A stretch of DNA of 64,000 nt from Fallopia convolvulus (taxonomy: Eukaryota; Streptophyta; Magnoliopsida; Caryophyllales; Polygonaceae), in contig OZ024721.1 of assembly GCA_964016875.1 (NCBI GenBank), forward strand, positions 6,019,001 to 6,083,000, given 5' to 3'. Position numbers and translations under genes: made by a program. The notes beneath the pieces are model-generated. The model was not told the origin of the DNA. It saw nothing but the letters and a program-made list of their open reading frames with translations, and made no database searches. Of the stretch, positions 45,440 through 55,600 are shown piece by piece (position 1 is the stretch's first letter; the number at the start of each line of letters is the position of its first letter).

Positions 45440-47350
45440 TCACTGGGTTTCGCTATTCCTGTTGATGCATTCCAATAAAGCGGCTGTTGCGTTTGAGTTA
45501 GATGAGATCCTTATGTTGTGCATTTTCTGAAGCAGCTCCTTCACTCTTGCACTTTCCTTCCCATGAGCAAAGCCACGTACAAATGTACTATATGTCATGA
45601 CATTGAGGGAGTAACCCTTCGCTTCCATTTCAACAAGAAGATTGTATGCATCCTCCATCAACCCAGCTTTACAATATCCATGAATCAATTCATTATAAGA
45701 TGCCACGTCACACTCGTAGCCACAACTTTTCATCATAGAAATCACATTATGTGCAGCTTGCTCCATACTTCCTTCCCAACATTGCTAATTATAATTTTAA
45801 ATGTCACGGCGCTCGGCAAAATACCATCTTTAATCATCTTCTCCAGTAATTTGTTTGCCTCCTCCACATTTCCAGAACGGTAAAACCCATCAATTAAAAT
45901 ATTATAGCTTATAACAGTGGGAGAAATTCCAGTGCTTTGCATTTGCAGAAAAAGCTCTTTAGCCTTGTGCATGTCTCCTTCCTTACACAATCCATCAATC
46001 AAAGCACTATATATAACTTCATTAGGAGAAACACCACTAGCTAACATCTTCAAGAAGAGCTTTTGAGCCTTACCTATATGCCCTTGTTTACATAGTCCAT
46101 CGATGAGACAAGCATATACATAAACATTTGGAGAAATACCTTCTTGCAATTCCAGGAAAAGCTCTTCAGCCTTATCTACATGCCCTTCTTTACAGAGTCC
46201 ATCAATCATAGTTGCATAAGTAATTTCGTTAGGACTGCAAGCACCATTTACGTCCGTCTTACTCATGTTTCTGAATAAAATCATAGCATCTCCAGCTTTC
46301 CTCGCAAGAAAAAGGCCCTTCAACAAGGTAGTTATAGTCACATCATCGGCAAAAATACCCCTAGAGTTCATATCTTTGTATAAATTCATAGCAGTTTCTA
46401 TCTTCCCAATTCTACAGTAACCATTGACTATTGTATTAAATGTAACAGTGTTAGGGAACTTGCCTCTTAAGATCATCTTTTGCAAGACCTCCATCGCTTC
46501 TTCCAACTTCCCTTGCTTGCATAGTAGATCTATTACAATGGTATAAGACCGTATTGGGATAAACACCATGATCTATCATTTCAGCAAGGAGAGACTTAGC
46601 ATCTTCATCCATCCCCGAACGTCACAAGCCATCAATCAAACAATTGTAAGAGAAAACATCTGCAGAAATTCTTGCATTCTTTCCTTTTGCTTCAACCACA
46701 GGCCACTCTATACAGCCACCATCAATCAGAGTATAAGAAACTGTGCTTGACCTACAGCTCTCTTTACCACGCACCATCTCTCGATGCAGCTGAAGAGCAG
46801 TGGCGACATTCCCAGTCTTACACAAGCTGTTGAGTATAGTATTGTAAGTAATGATATCAGGAGGGCATCCCAAACGAAACATCTTTGAAAGCAAACCAAC
46901 AGCTTCAACCAATTTCCCCTCCAAACACAATCCTTTGACTAATGAGTTGAAAGAAAAGATATTTGGACGACCTCCATTCTTCAAAATGAGGGCAAAAGCA
47001 GAATACCCAGCATTTCCTAATTTCATACTAGAATAGCAATTGAGCAACATATTCAAGATGATGAAATTTGATCTCAATCCGAGAACACCAGAAGTATGCA
47101 TCCTCTTGTAAAGGGATATGGGGACAGAGAAATGCTGGGACTTAACTAGAGCACTGAATAGCCTACCGAACCATGAAATTGGGGGTGGAGGTATTGTACA
47201 AAGCATCTGATTGAAGATATAGTGGGCTTTATTTATATCAATTTTTCCCAACTCACAATCAATAGTCAAGAATTCCCGAATTGAAGGGAGATTTTTTGGG
47301 ATACCTCGCCCAGACATTCTTCGGAGGTGGAGAAAGAGAAACTCCAACAA
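45440..47350 (-). pseudogene. P-class PPR protein gene (restorer-like), broken
   Basis: Tandem 35-residue pentatricopeptide repeats, about 13-14 units of the type VTFNTIVNGYCRIGKIETA, YATMIDGLCKEGHVDKAEEL, YSALIDGLCKEGDMHKAKEL. The GLCKEG-rich pattern is like Rf-type P-class PPRs, which bind organelle RNA. The reading starts at ATG 47350 (MLEFLFLHLRRMSGRG). It is interrupted by a TGA at 46622-46624 after CLIDGL, by a one-base shift near 46555, and by another near 45760; the end (ELLQKMHNIRISSN...) is in the first frame. With only three lesions in 1.9 kb the loss is relatively recent. An intron explanation is unlikely, since PPR repeats abut each break. Upstream codons (47365-47604) lack a clear targeting peptide in frame. 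Confidence 0.9.
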
Positions 47351-48078
47351 GTCTTCAATTAGGGTTACAGAATGCTGCCAAATAGCGTGAGGTGAAGACG
47401 ATTAACCAACAACACCGCAAAGCTGTACACTGTAGAAGACAAAATTGGCATATATGAACGAATTTCCATATTCAAAAAGCCAATACGGTCTAGAAAAAGT
47501 GAATGAACGCGAGTAAAAGTAACAAAATTTACCAAGTCAAATTGGGAAAGGGGTTTTCGTTTTGATGCACGGACGGAGTTGGAAGACTCGCCTGATGAAA
47601 GCATGAGGCCTCACAGGGGCGGTGGCGGAGGAGGTGTTAGGAGAAGGCGCGTTGTTGTGGATTCTTTTCTCTGTAGGAGCGAAAAATGAGGCAGACCAAG
47701 ACAGAATCAAGCTCCATTCAACCAAAAACAAAAGAAGACAAAATCAAGTTCCTTATATACATCTAATCAAATATAGTGGATCAAATCATAATTGAACAAA
47801 GGTTTTCAATACTCCCAAGCTCCCAATCACAATAAACTAAGTATAGGGTACAATTACACAATATAAGCTAGATTTGTTGAGTAGAGGAGTAAGTGGGCCG
47901 AAAATCAGGGCCGAACCAAATCAAGGCAAGGAAGAAGGAGATCGAGCGGTGGCCGACCGGTGGTGGCCGGCGAAGAGGGAAGTGCGTGTGAGCAAAGAGG
48001 TTCTTCGATCGCAAGGAGGAGGGCGCATGAGTGTTGGACGACGGTCGAGGAGGAGGAAGAGGAGCGGCAGAAGAGCGG
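47351..48078. other. Upstream flank of the PPR pseudogene
   Basis: Short minus-strand ORFs at 47365-47604 and 47537-47731 may be decayed leader or targeting sequence of the PPR gene; this is unproven. The GC-richer plus-strand part at 47900-48078 is disordered-looking if translated, with no family recognised. Confidence 0.4.
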
Positions 48079-48086
48079 AGCTAGAA

Positions 48087-48570
48087 GTAGACCTGGGTCC
48101 GGTTCCGGAACCGGCGGTTCCGGTCCTCGGAACCATGGAACCGGAACCGGAACCGGCCTTGGCCCGGTTCCCCGGTTCCGGTCCCGGTTCCGGGTGGTTC
48201 CGAGGCCGGTTCCTCCCGGTTCCGGTTCCGGTTCGGAACCGGAAATAATAATAAAAAATTAAAAAAATAAATAAATTTTGACCTTTGCAAGAAGACTGCG
48301 GTCGCGGTCCAATGGGTCGCGATCGCGGTTAACCAAACCGCGGTTTGATTATTTTTTATTTTTTTGGGACGGAACTGGCGGTTCCACCCGGTTTGGAACC
48401 TCTGGTTCCGGAACCGCCGGTTCCCGGTTCCGGGGGTGGACGAACCGGAACCGGAACCGTCCCGGGAACCGGACCCGGCGGTTCCGGAACTGGGACCGCC
48501 GGTTTCGGTTCCGGCTGGTTTCCCGTCGAAATCGGGACCGCCGGTTCCCCCGGAACCGGACCCAGGTCTA
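48087..48570. mobile_element. GGTTCCGG-rich hAT MITE
   Basis: Near-perfect TIRs: TAGACCTGGGTCCGGTTCCG on the left, CGGAACCGGACCCAGGTCTA on the right. An exact 8-bp duplication GCTAGAAG flanks it (48079-48086, 48571-48578), the hAT length. Subterminal parts are dense GGTTCCGG/CCGGAACC words around an AT-rich centre (48240-48365). ORFs here (Gly/Ser/Arg or Pro-rich) are repeat artefacts. Its GC content is far above its surroundings. Confidence 0.92.
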
Positions 48571-48578
48571 GCTAGAAG

Positions 48579-50920
48579 TAGATGAAATGAAATGGTTAGG
48601 AATTAAATTTATCTTATTTATCGAAATAAAAAAAATTCTAGAATAGTATAATTTTTTTGTTATTTGACTAATAAGGAAATGAAATATTCTATAAACTTAA
48701 TAAATAATAAATTATTCATTATTTGACTTATAAGGAAATAAAAATATTCTACAAACTTAATAAATGATAAATTATTTATTATTTAACTTATAAGGAAATA
48801 AAAATATTATAGAATTTTGATTTAATATATGATAAAAAAAATATTATTCACATATAAATATCAAAATTATTGTTATTTCATTCACATAATCATTAGTTTT
48901 ATCTTTGTCTTAATTTGTAGTCTCTAGTAGTATGTACACATTCCAATTTTATTTTAACATTAAATGTTCTAAAAATAAAAAAGGAAAAAAATAAAATAAA
49001 AAAAAATCCAAATGGAGAATCCCCCAGATTTAGGGAATGGTGGATGATTTTTTTTTACTTAAACAACGGGGAATCACATAGGGAAGCTGTTGGGGCATAT
49101 TTTCTACCCAAATTCTCTAAAATTACCGCTCCCAAGATTTTGGGGAAGCTGTTGGAGAAGGCCTTACACCGTAGGTGGAAAAACATTGATTAATAGTATT
49201 TTTCTTTTTTATAAAAACACTCCAACTATATTAAAAAGATATTGTTAAGAGATACTGAGATGAAATATTCATCCATCACATTTTTGTTTTATTAAACCGA
49301 GTCACCCTCGGATACACTATTTTCATACAGTGAAAAAAGTGAGCAAATCAGGACCATTAGATTATCCAAATGGACGATCGATATTAGACAATATGGGTTT
49401 ATTGGAAAATAGGAAGAAAAAAAAGAGATGGTTCATTTATAGTGGCAACACGGGTAAATAACCTAATTTTTGTGTTCATAGACGAAATTACCCTTTCCAA
49501 CAAATATAGTCCCAAAACAACGCTAATAATATTCTTAGGTTTATCAATAGCTTCTTCACCGTCGTTTCGTCACCGCTATCTCTCTCCAGCCCCAATTCCA
49601 TACTCATTTTAACTCTTCTCCTTCTCACCCTTTCTCCCATCAAATGACAAGTACGAGACTAGGGCCGACTCCTCTTGACATCTTTTCCATTCTTTTTGAG
49701 GTAAAGGATACTTTCTTTTTTTAATGGTTTAGCTTCTGTCTTTTCATCTTTCTTGATGCATTTAAATCTCGTTCTTCATCTTTAATTCCACCTCAAGATG
49801 TTCATAATTCAAATCTTTGTAATGTATTTTTAAATATAGATTTCTAGATCTAGTATTGAATCAGAATTGTTGTTGGAATGTTGGTTGTTGAATGTTTTGA
49901 ATCTAAGAAATGTGTATCTATTGAATTACATCTTGGGGAATAAATCTGGTGCATTGATCATTGTATTGATTGTTCTAATGGATGTTTTAAAAAATGTATT
50001 GATTATTTTGTTGGTTCACATCTCTGTATGATGAGGTTCATTGTAAGCACTATTACGGTTCTTTGGTTTTTTGTTTATGGTAGTTATTATGTCATGATAT
50101 TTGGTTCATGATAAATGTTATTTTGATTTATGGCGTGATTATGGTTCATGCCTCTTGGTCCAACCTATATATGACATTACCTAACTTATTTTTTGATGTC
50201 CGTGTTTTTAGCTCTGTTTTAGTGTGTTTTTCTAGGTTGTTTAGTCTTGTTTAGTTGTGTTTTTGTGTGAGTTGTGTGTCTTTTTGGTATAGTTTGCATA
50301 TTTTGTGAAAAGTATGGAAACTACTCTAGTTTTGTGTTTTTGTGTAGTTTTGAAGCATATTTGGATGCATTCTAGGACATGAAAGGAGAGAGGCATGCTA
50401 AGAGGAAGAAGAGAAGAAGGCTATAGAAGAAACCCCCAACAAAGTCCAAGAAATGAGTGAAGAATAAACAAGAACAAGATCAAGACCATGCTCGATGTCG
50501 ACCCTCTAGGGGTCGGTACCGAGGCTCCCAAGTGTAAAATCCAGTGTCCTACTGACCTTGATAGGGTCGATACCGAGGTCCCTGTGTCGGTAGACGTGAC
50601 CGACTTAGTGCATTAAATTTTATTATTCCGAGATCTTTTATCTTTAGTAGGTTTTATCTTTATGGAAACTTTTTAGATAGATGTTTTAGTATAAATACCC
50701 TTGTTTTAGATAAGTTTGAGGATCTCAATTTTAAACTTAATAATCTAGATTTAATTTGTTTTATTTAATTTCAAAAACAATTTATACATATTATAGGCAA
50801 TAAATTACTTATATTATATTTTATATTATATTTTTCTTTATTAATATCTTTTTTATAATATATCTAAAAAATATCAAGTCATAGTCGTGTAGGGCACAAC
50901 GAGTACACCTATCATAATTC
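48579..50920. other. No gene recognised; possible exon and LTR-like stretch
   Basis: 48600-49250 is AT-rich. At 49644 an ATG opens a short frame (TSTRLGPTPLDIFSILFE) ending at a donor-like GAG/GTAAAG, after a pyrimidine-rich leader-like stretch. This could be a first exon, but no second exon is seen. About 50200-50740 contains two imperfect copies of GGGTCGRTACCGAGG and a TATAAATACCC box, suggestive of a solo or partial LTR without provable ends. Confidence 0.35.
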
Positions 50921-51876
50921 ATAATTATATACTAAAGCGGAGGTTAAAAAAATTATTAAACGACACATGTCGCTTTTAGATTGGACCACACCACCCCTTT
51001 TATTAAAAACCAATCTAATTGGTTGAATTTAATTGAGTATCTTTTTATTGTTGAAAAATATTGACATTGATCTATTTATGTAAAATTTCTTTTAAAAATT
51101 GAATTTTGATTTAAAAAAGATAGAACTATTCATTCTTTATTAAAAGATTTATAATTATCTATTTTTTAAAATCTATTTTAAAAACGAATTATGATTAAAA
51201 CAATTGATAAAAACTTTGCTTAAATCAAATTTTGGTAAAAAAATTTTTTTAAGAATCTATTTTTTTTTAAAAATGATATGAATCTAAATTACTCTTAGAA
51301 TTAAATAAATATTTACATTATCATTGCAATTAATCTATTTATGGGAAATATTTTATTAAAATAGAATTTTGATAAAAAAATGATAGAAAAATAAATTATG
51401 TCTTACAAGTTAAAAGATTAACAATTAAATTATTAATTAAATTTTGACAAAAATAATTAAGTCTTTGATTTTCTCATAAAATTATTTATGATTAATTATC
51501 TACAGTTAAATTTATATTATATTGTTTTGATAAAAATAAAATTTCCTAAAAAATTAATTATAATAATTTTTGTTCTAAACTATTAGATAAGAGATAGGTA
51601 AAATATTTTAGATAAAGATAAATATTAGAGTAAAAATAAATGTGCAATATTCTTTTCAACTATGTGTGACTCTCCAAAACCAATTTTGCCTTGAAAAGTT
51701 ATAAACTTTTTCAACTAAACCATAAACCTTAATGAATATTAGTTTCAACTTCATATTTTTCTAAGAAAAAAAATCCATAATACAAAAATTTCTACTATTT
51801 AACTATTTATTTATTTTATTTATATTTAATAAAACCCGTACAGGATATGAGCTCTTACACTAAGTATATCTTCTAA
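50921..51876 (+). mobile_element. Helitron-like non-autonomous element
   Basis: The 5' end region (ATTATATACTAAAGCGGAGG and about 70 bp beyond) is shared, inverted, with 55220-55314. The 3' end is read as AACCCGTACAGGATATGAGCTCTTACACTAAG, a decayed form of the plant Helitron 3' hairpin plus CTAG. Elements with TATACTAAAG starts, no TIRs and no target duplication are typical non-autonomous plant Helitrons. AT-rich, no ORF. The 3' end is the weaker call. Confidence 0.5.
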
Positions 51877-52740
51877 ACCTAAAACACTTTTGGGCATATT
51901 CGTCATTAAAAATTTATATCACAACTACCTTATTTTTAATAATGATTTTTCTAATTAATTATATATTATATAATTCAATCACCTAATGGAATTTTTAATT
52001 TTGTGCATTTACCTTATTTAATAATTTTTTTATAAAAGTTCCCGAGTAAGGCCCGGATCATCAACTATTATAAAGATATAGGTAGATCACTTACTCTATT
52101 GGTGTTTTTTTTAAAAATTTATGTACGTTAAGTCTTCATGTTTGACTTTGATATAAGTGGTTGAATAAATTTCCACCATGCACCATGTACATTAATAAAT
52201 GTCTTGTTTCTCTAAAATTTTGTTAAAAATTCTATAGGTAGATGAAAATCCTCTTATATAATGCTAGTGTTGATCATTAATTTTTTAAATGGAAAAAATT
52301 AGGGGGTCTCTTTTAGTAGGAGGATGACCGCCCTAAGACATCTAAACGGATGAGATTTTCAAGATTACAGATTTGTTGAAGAGAGGCTCATCTTACCAAA
52401 AAGATCTGTCATCTTGTTGATTTTTTAAAAATGTGAGCGAGCTTCTAATTCTCAAACCTCTAAAGCGGCATCAAAATGTCGACATTAAAAGCTCCACCTT
52501 CCACAAACAACACCATCTCCCGTATGGTTATACTAAAAAGCAAGAGAATTTTAATCCTAAAAGAAGACTGAACATGTGAAAAGTTTCCCTTATTCCCATA
52601 AATAATCTCGCACTTGCTTGGGATAGTTTAAAGGCTTCTTTTGTGTGCTCCAACTTCAACATTATTCTTCCTTTTCAGTTAATAATATATCATCAACAAC
52701 CGCTGCTTAATTTTGTAGTTTGTCCCACAACTTTTGATTT
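51877..52740. other. AT-rich to moderate composition, no feature recognised
   Basis: No RWP-RK coding sequence, which would precede the NLP remnant, is seen here. Possibly some decayed exon sequence near 52380-52560. Confidence 0.4.
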
Positions 52741-53560
52741 GTGAACAATATGGAATCAACCATTGGCGATCTCTTTTTTAGAAAATTACAACTTGTGATT
52801 GGCTCCGTCAAAGAAGCAAAACGTTCAATTAAACTAGCCTCTTTCTATTCAGACTTCAGACAACATAGCCCAACAGCTGCAAACATCAATGATTTATCAT
52901 CACATCTAAGTGGTTTATCTGAAAACACAATGATCAACTGTGAAAAAATTTCAGCCAGACCTATCATCAATCAATCCATAATGCACGTGGAATTGGAGAT
53001 ACTTCAAATTCACAAGATCTAGTTAAACCAACAAAGAGGGCAAGAATTGAAGCATAGTTACCAATACTTAATCCACAAGTCACTATTTTAGAAAGATATC
53101 AAAGCTATAAATTCATCAGTGAAGTTCCTCAAGTGGAAAATCAACCATTCTTATAAAGGAATAATAACAGGAACTTGGGTCAGAGAGATGGGGCAGTTTG
53201 CATAGTTAAGGTGATGTTTGAGGAGGAAATGTTCCGCCTAAAACTAAAACTAAGCATGGGTTTGGAGATTGGAAATGATCCATCTGACACTTAAAACCAA
53301 ACATGGGTTTTGGAGATTTGCAATGTGAAATTGCAAGGAGATTCTATATAGGAGATATGCATCTCAAGCACTTGGATGATGACAGAGTGGGTTTTGTTAA
53401 CATGTGATGATGATATTGAAGAGTGCATAGTGTTACAAAGATTATGTGGGAGCCACACTGTAGAACCCTCATCCTATGGAATTCATTTGGTAACAAGGTT
53501 CAATCTTGACATTCTAGGGGATCACTGTTTTTTTTACACAAGATGGGTTTGAATTTGAAT
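52741..53560 (+). pseudogene. NIN-like protein (NLP) gene remnant: post-RWP-RK region and PB1
   Basis: 52741-53022 is an open frame containing RKLQLVIGSVKEAKRSI and LASFYSDF, which in NLP nitrate-response factors directly follow the RWP-RK DNA-binding domain. Further on, in shifting frames, come KRARIEA, a Ser-rich linker-like stretch, VKVMFEEEMFRLKL (about 53200), CEIARRFYIGDM and LKHLDDD (about 53320-53375) and DDDIEECI (53406). That is the order and content of the NLP C-terminal PB1 domain. The PB1 pieces lie in three frames with stops. A roughly 60-bp partial duplication (GCATGGGTTTGGAGATT at about 53255 and its variant near 53302) adds to the damage. No RWP-RK or GAF-like part is upstream. 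It is a processed or truncated NLP copy, non-functional. Confidence 0.75.
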
Positions 53561-54638
53561 CCATGACTTGTGTTCATTAGGTGACCTTTTTAAGTGTGTA
53601 CTGTTCACTTTAGGGGATCACATGATACTCTTCCAATTGGACATGAAAGTGGATTTGATGGGAATTTGTTGTACTCGTGATATAATTTTGCAATATGTTT
53701 TCCTCGGCATGTAATTTGTTGTTATTGTCATTGTAAAAGAGCCATCACCTATTCAACAATTTTAAGGATTCATTATACCATGTCTTGTATCAGATATGCA
53801 TCTTCAAAGTTCATTGCTTGTAGAAAGTGCACTTTTTGAGTCAATGATTTGGATTAAGGTATAGGATTTTTCAATGCTTTCATTTAAATTGGATGTTCAT
53901 TGTAATATGGGCCAACGTTCTCAAGATTTTGTAAAATTCAGATCCCTTGAACAATAAATTGTGATTCAACCGGAATTATTTTACAAAGAGAGGCGATCCA
54001 AAAAGGAAAATTTAATAATTTTCCTTTGGCACATGCGTTATTGTACTGAATGGGGATGAGGTTATAGTTATAGTAGTTAGCTACAAGGATAATCAAATGT
54101 GCATATATTAGTGAACATTTGAACTCACTACTTGGAGGTGTGAAATAGGAATACTTGTATGCCGTTAGAGCAACCCAAGAGATTCTCTGTATACATTGAT
54201 ATTTGTGTTTGTAAAGAATACTAAACTTTTTTTGGCCCAACAGATTCTTTACCATATTCTTCAAAATAGGGATGGAGGGGGAAAAGTGAAGTGTTTTTCC
54301 TAAATTTAGGGAATTCTGCAAATGCATTTGGAGAATAAATTAAATGTAGATTTGACACATGTTAATTTGCAATTAGTTATATTATATCTTATAGTATTTT
54401 GTAAAATATTATATATAAAAAATAAAAATAATAAATGCTAGGTTCTTTAAAATAAGGAAATGTTAGAGTTGAGGTAGATATTTTTTTAGAGAATTTTACT
54501 TTAGGTTCCCCATTTTAGAGAAAATTATAGGAAACTATTGGACATGCCCTTAGATTTAAAAAGGTGAAAATTTAGCAATTTTTTTTGAAATACACACTAG
54601 AGATGTACATGAATTTTTGCCTATGTACATAGTAGTTA
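53561..54638. other. No gene recognised downstream of the NLP remnant
   Basis: A 129-codon minus-strand ORF at 53938-54327 has no recognisable motif. The rest is AT-rich. Confidence 0.45.
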
Positions 54639-55314
54639 CTAGTATGTATTCTCGTACCTTGTACGTGTTTTTTAAATAAAATATTAATAATAAAATATTT
54701 TTAAATATATTTATTATCCGAGAAAAATAATCATGTAAATGCTTAAATATACATTTTGAATAAATATTTAAAATCAATAAACTATAAAAGTTGTTTATTT
54801 GAAACAATAATATTTTATTAGTATTACAAATTAAATTAATATCCAAAACATGATAATTTATTTAATTATGAAAATAGATAAGTAAGAAGACAAAAACTTA
54901 TCAATTTATTATATACATGAGACCATTCGAAATAAACTTAATTATAGTGATATAAGATTCTATGTACATTACACTATCTTTATATTAAACTTAATTATCT
55001 AAACCTAGCATATGCATTCTATCTGAAAATAAAATAAATATTCCAATATTTGTATAATATATAACATAAAAATATATTAATAATCTTCCTATTTATCATA
55101 TCCAAAAATAAAAGATTATTTTTTTAAAAATAGGAATGAGATTTTCTATCCATTGATTATAGTGATATATGATTGTACGCATATTACACTATCTTTATAT
55201 TAAACTTGATTATTTTGCCAAAGATTGGTTTTAATAAAAGGGGAGGTGTGGTCGAATCTAAAAGCGACATGTGTCGTTTAATAATTTTTTAACCTCCGCT
55301 TTAGTATATAGTTA
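54639..55314 (-). mobile_element. Helitron-like non-autonomous element, inverted copy
   Basis: Read on the minus strand it starts at TATATACTAAAGCGGAGG and shares about 90 bp with the copy at 50921. It ends with CACGTACAAGGTACGAG, a short hairpin, about 8 bp before CTAG, and a T follows (host side). Hairpin plus CTAG-T is the Helitron 3' signature. About 676 bp, AT-rich. Confidence 0.6.
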
Positions 55315-55319
55315 TGACT

Positions 55320-55600
55320 GACCAAAATGTGTGTAGATTTTGCATTAGATATGGATAGGTTTTTATGCGGTTTTAGACAAATTTATGCACATAATAAAAG
55401 TAGTAAAAATCATTTTCAAAAATAAGTTTAAAAATCATACAAATGTACATAAAAAACCGACACACATCTAGTACGAAATCTATGCACATTTCAGCCAAAG
55501 TTTATTCAAACGTAGGCATAGATTGAAGCACATCCAAATTTATGCACATAAATAAAGTTAAAAAACCATTTAAAAAGGTTAAAAAATATGCAGATGTCTA
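55320..55600. repeat. TGCACAT-word repeat, left part
   Basis: Frequent ATGCACAT / ATGTACAT words spaced 20-40 bp (TTTATGCACATAA, CTATGCACATTTC). It resumes at 58567 after the LINE, so it is one repeat interrupted by it. No family known to me. Confidence 0.55.

Noticed and set aside
47874..48585. Pro/Gly/Arg-rich ORFs around the GGTTCCGG element
   Set aside because: They follow the repeat, exist in all frames and cross transposon ends.
49644..49702. First exon of a gene (short frame with donor-like GAG/GTAAAG)
   Set aside because: No downstream exon or homologous sequence recognised; kept only as a remark in the region entry.
50921..55314. A single 4.4-kb DNA transposon with about 90-bp TIRs
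   Set aside because: The shared ends resemble Helitron 5' ends, the minus copy has its own 3' hairpin and CTAG at 54639, and no target duplication is seen; two opposed elements fit better.
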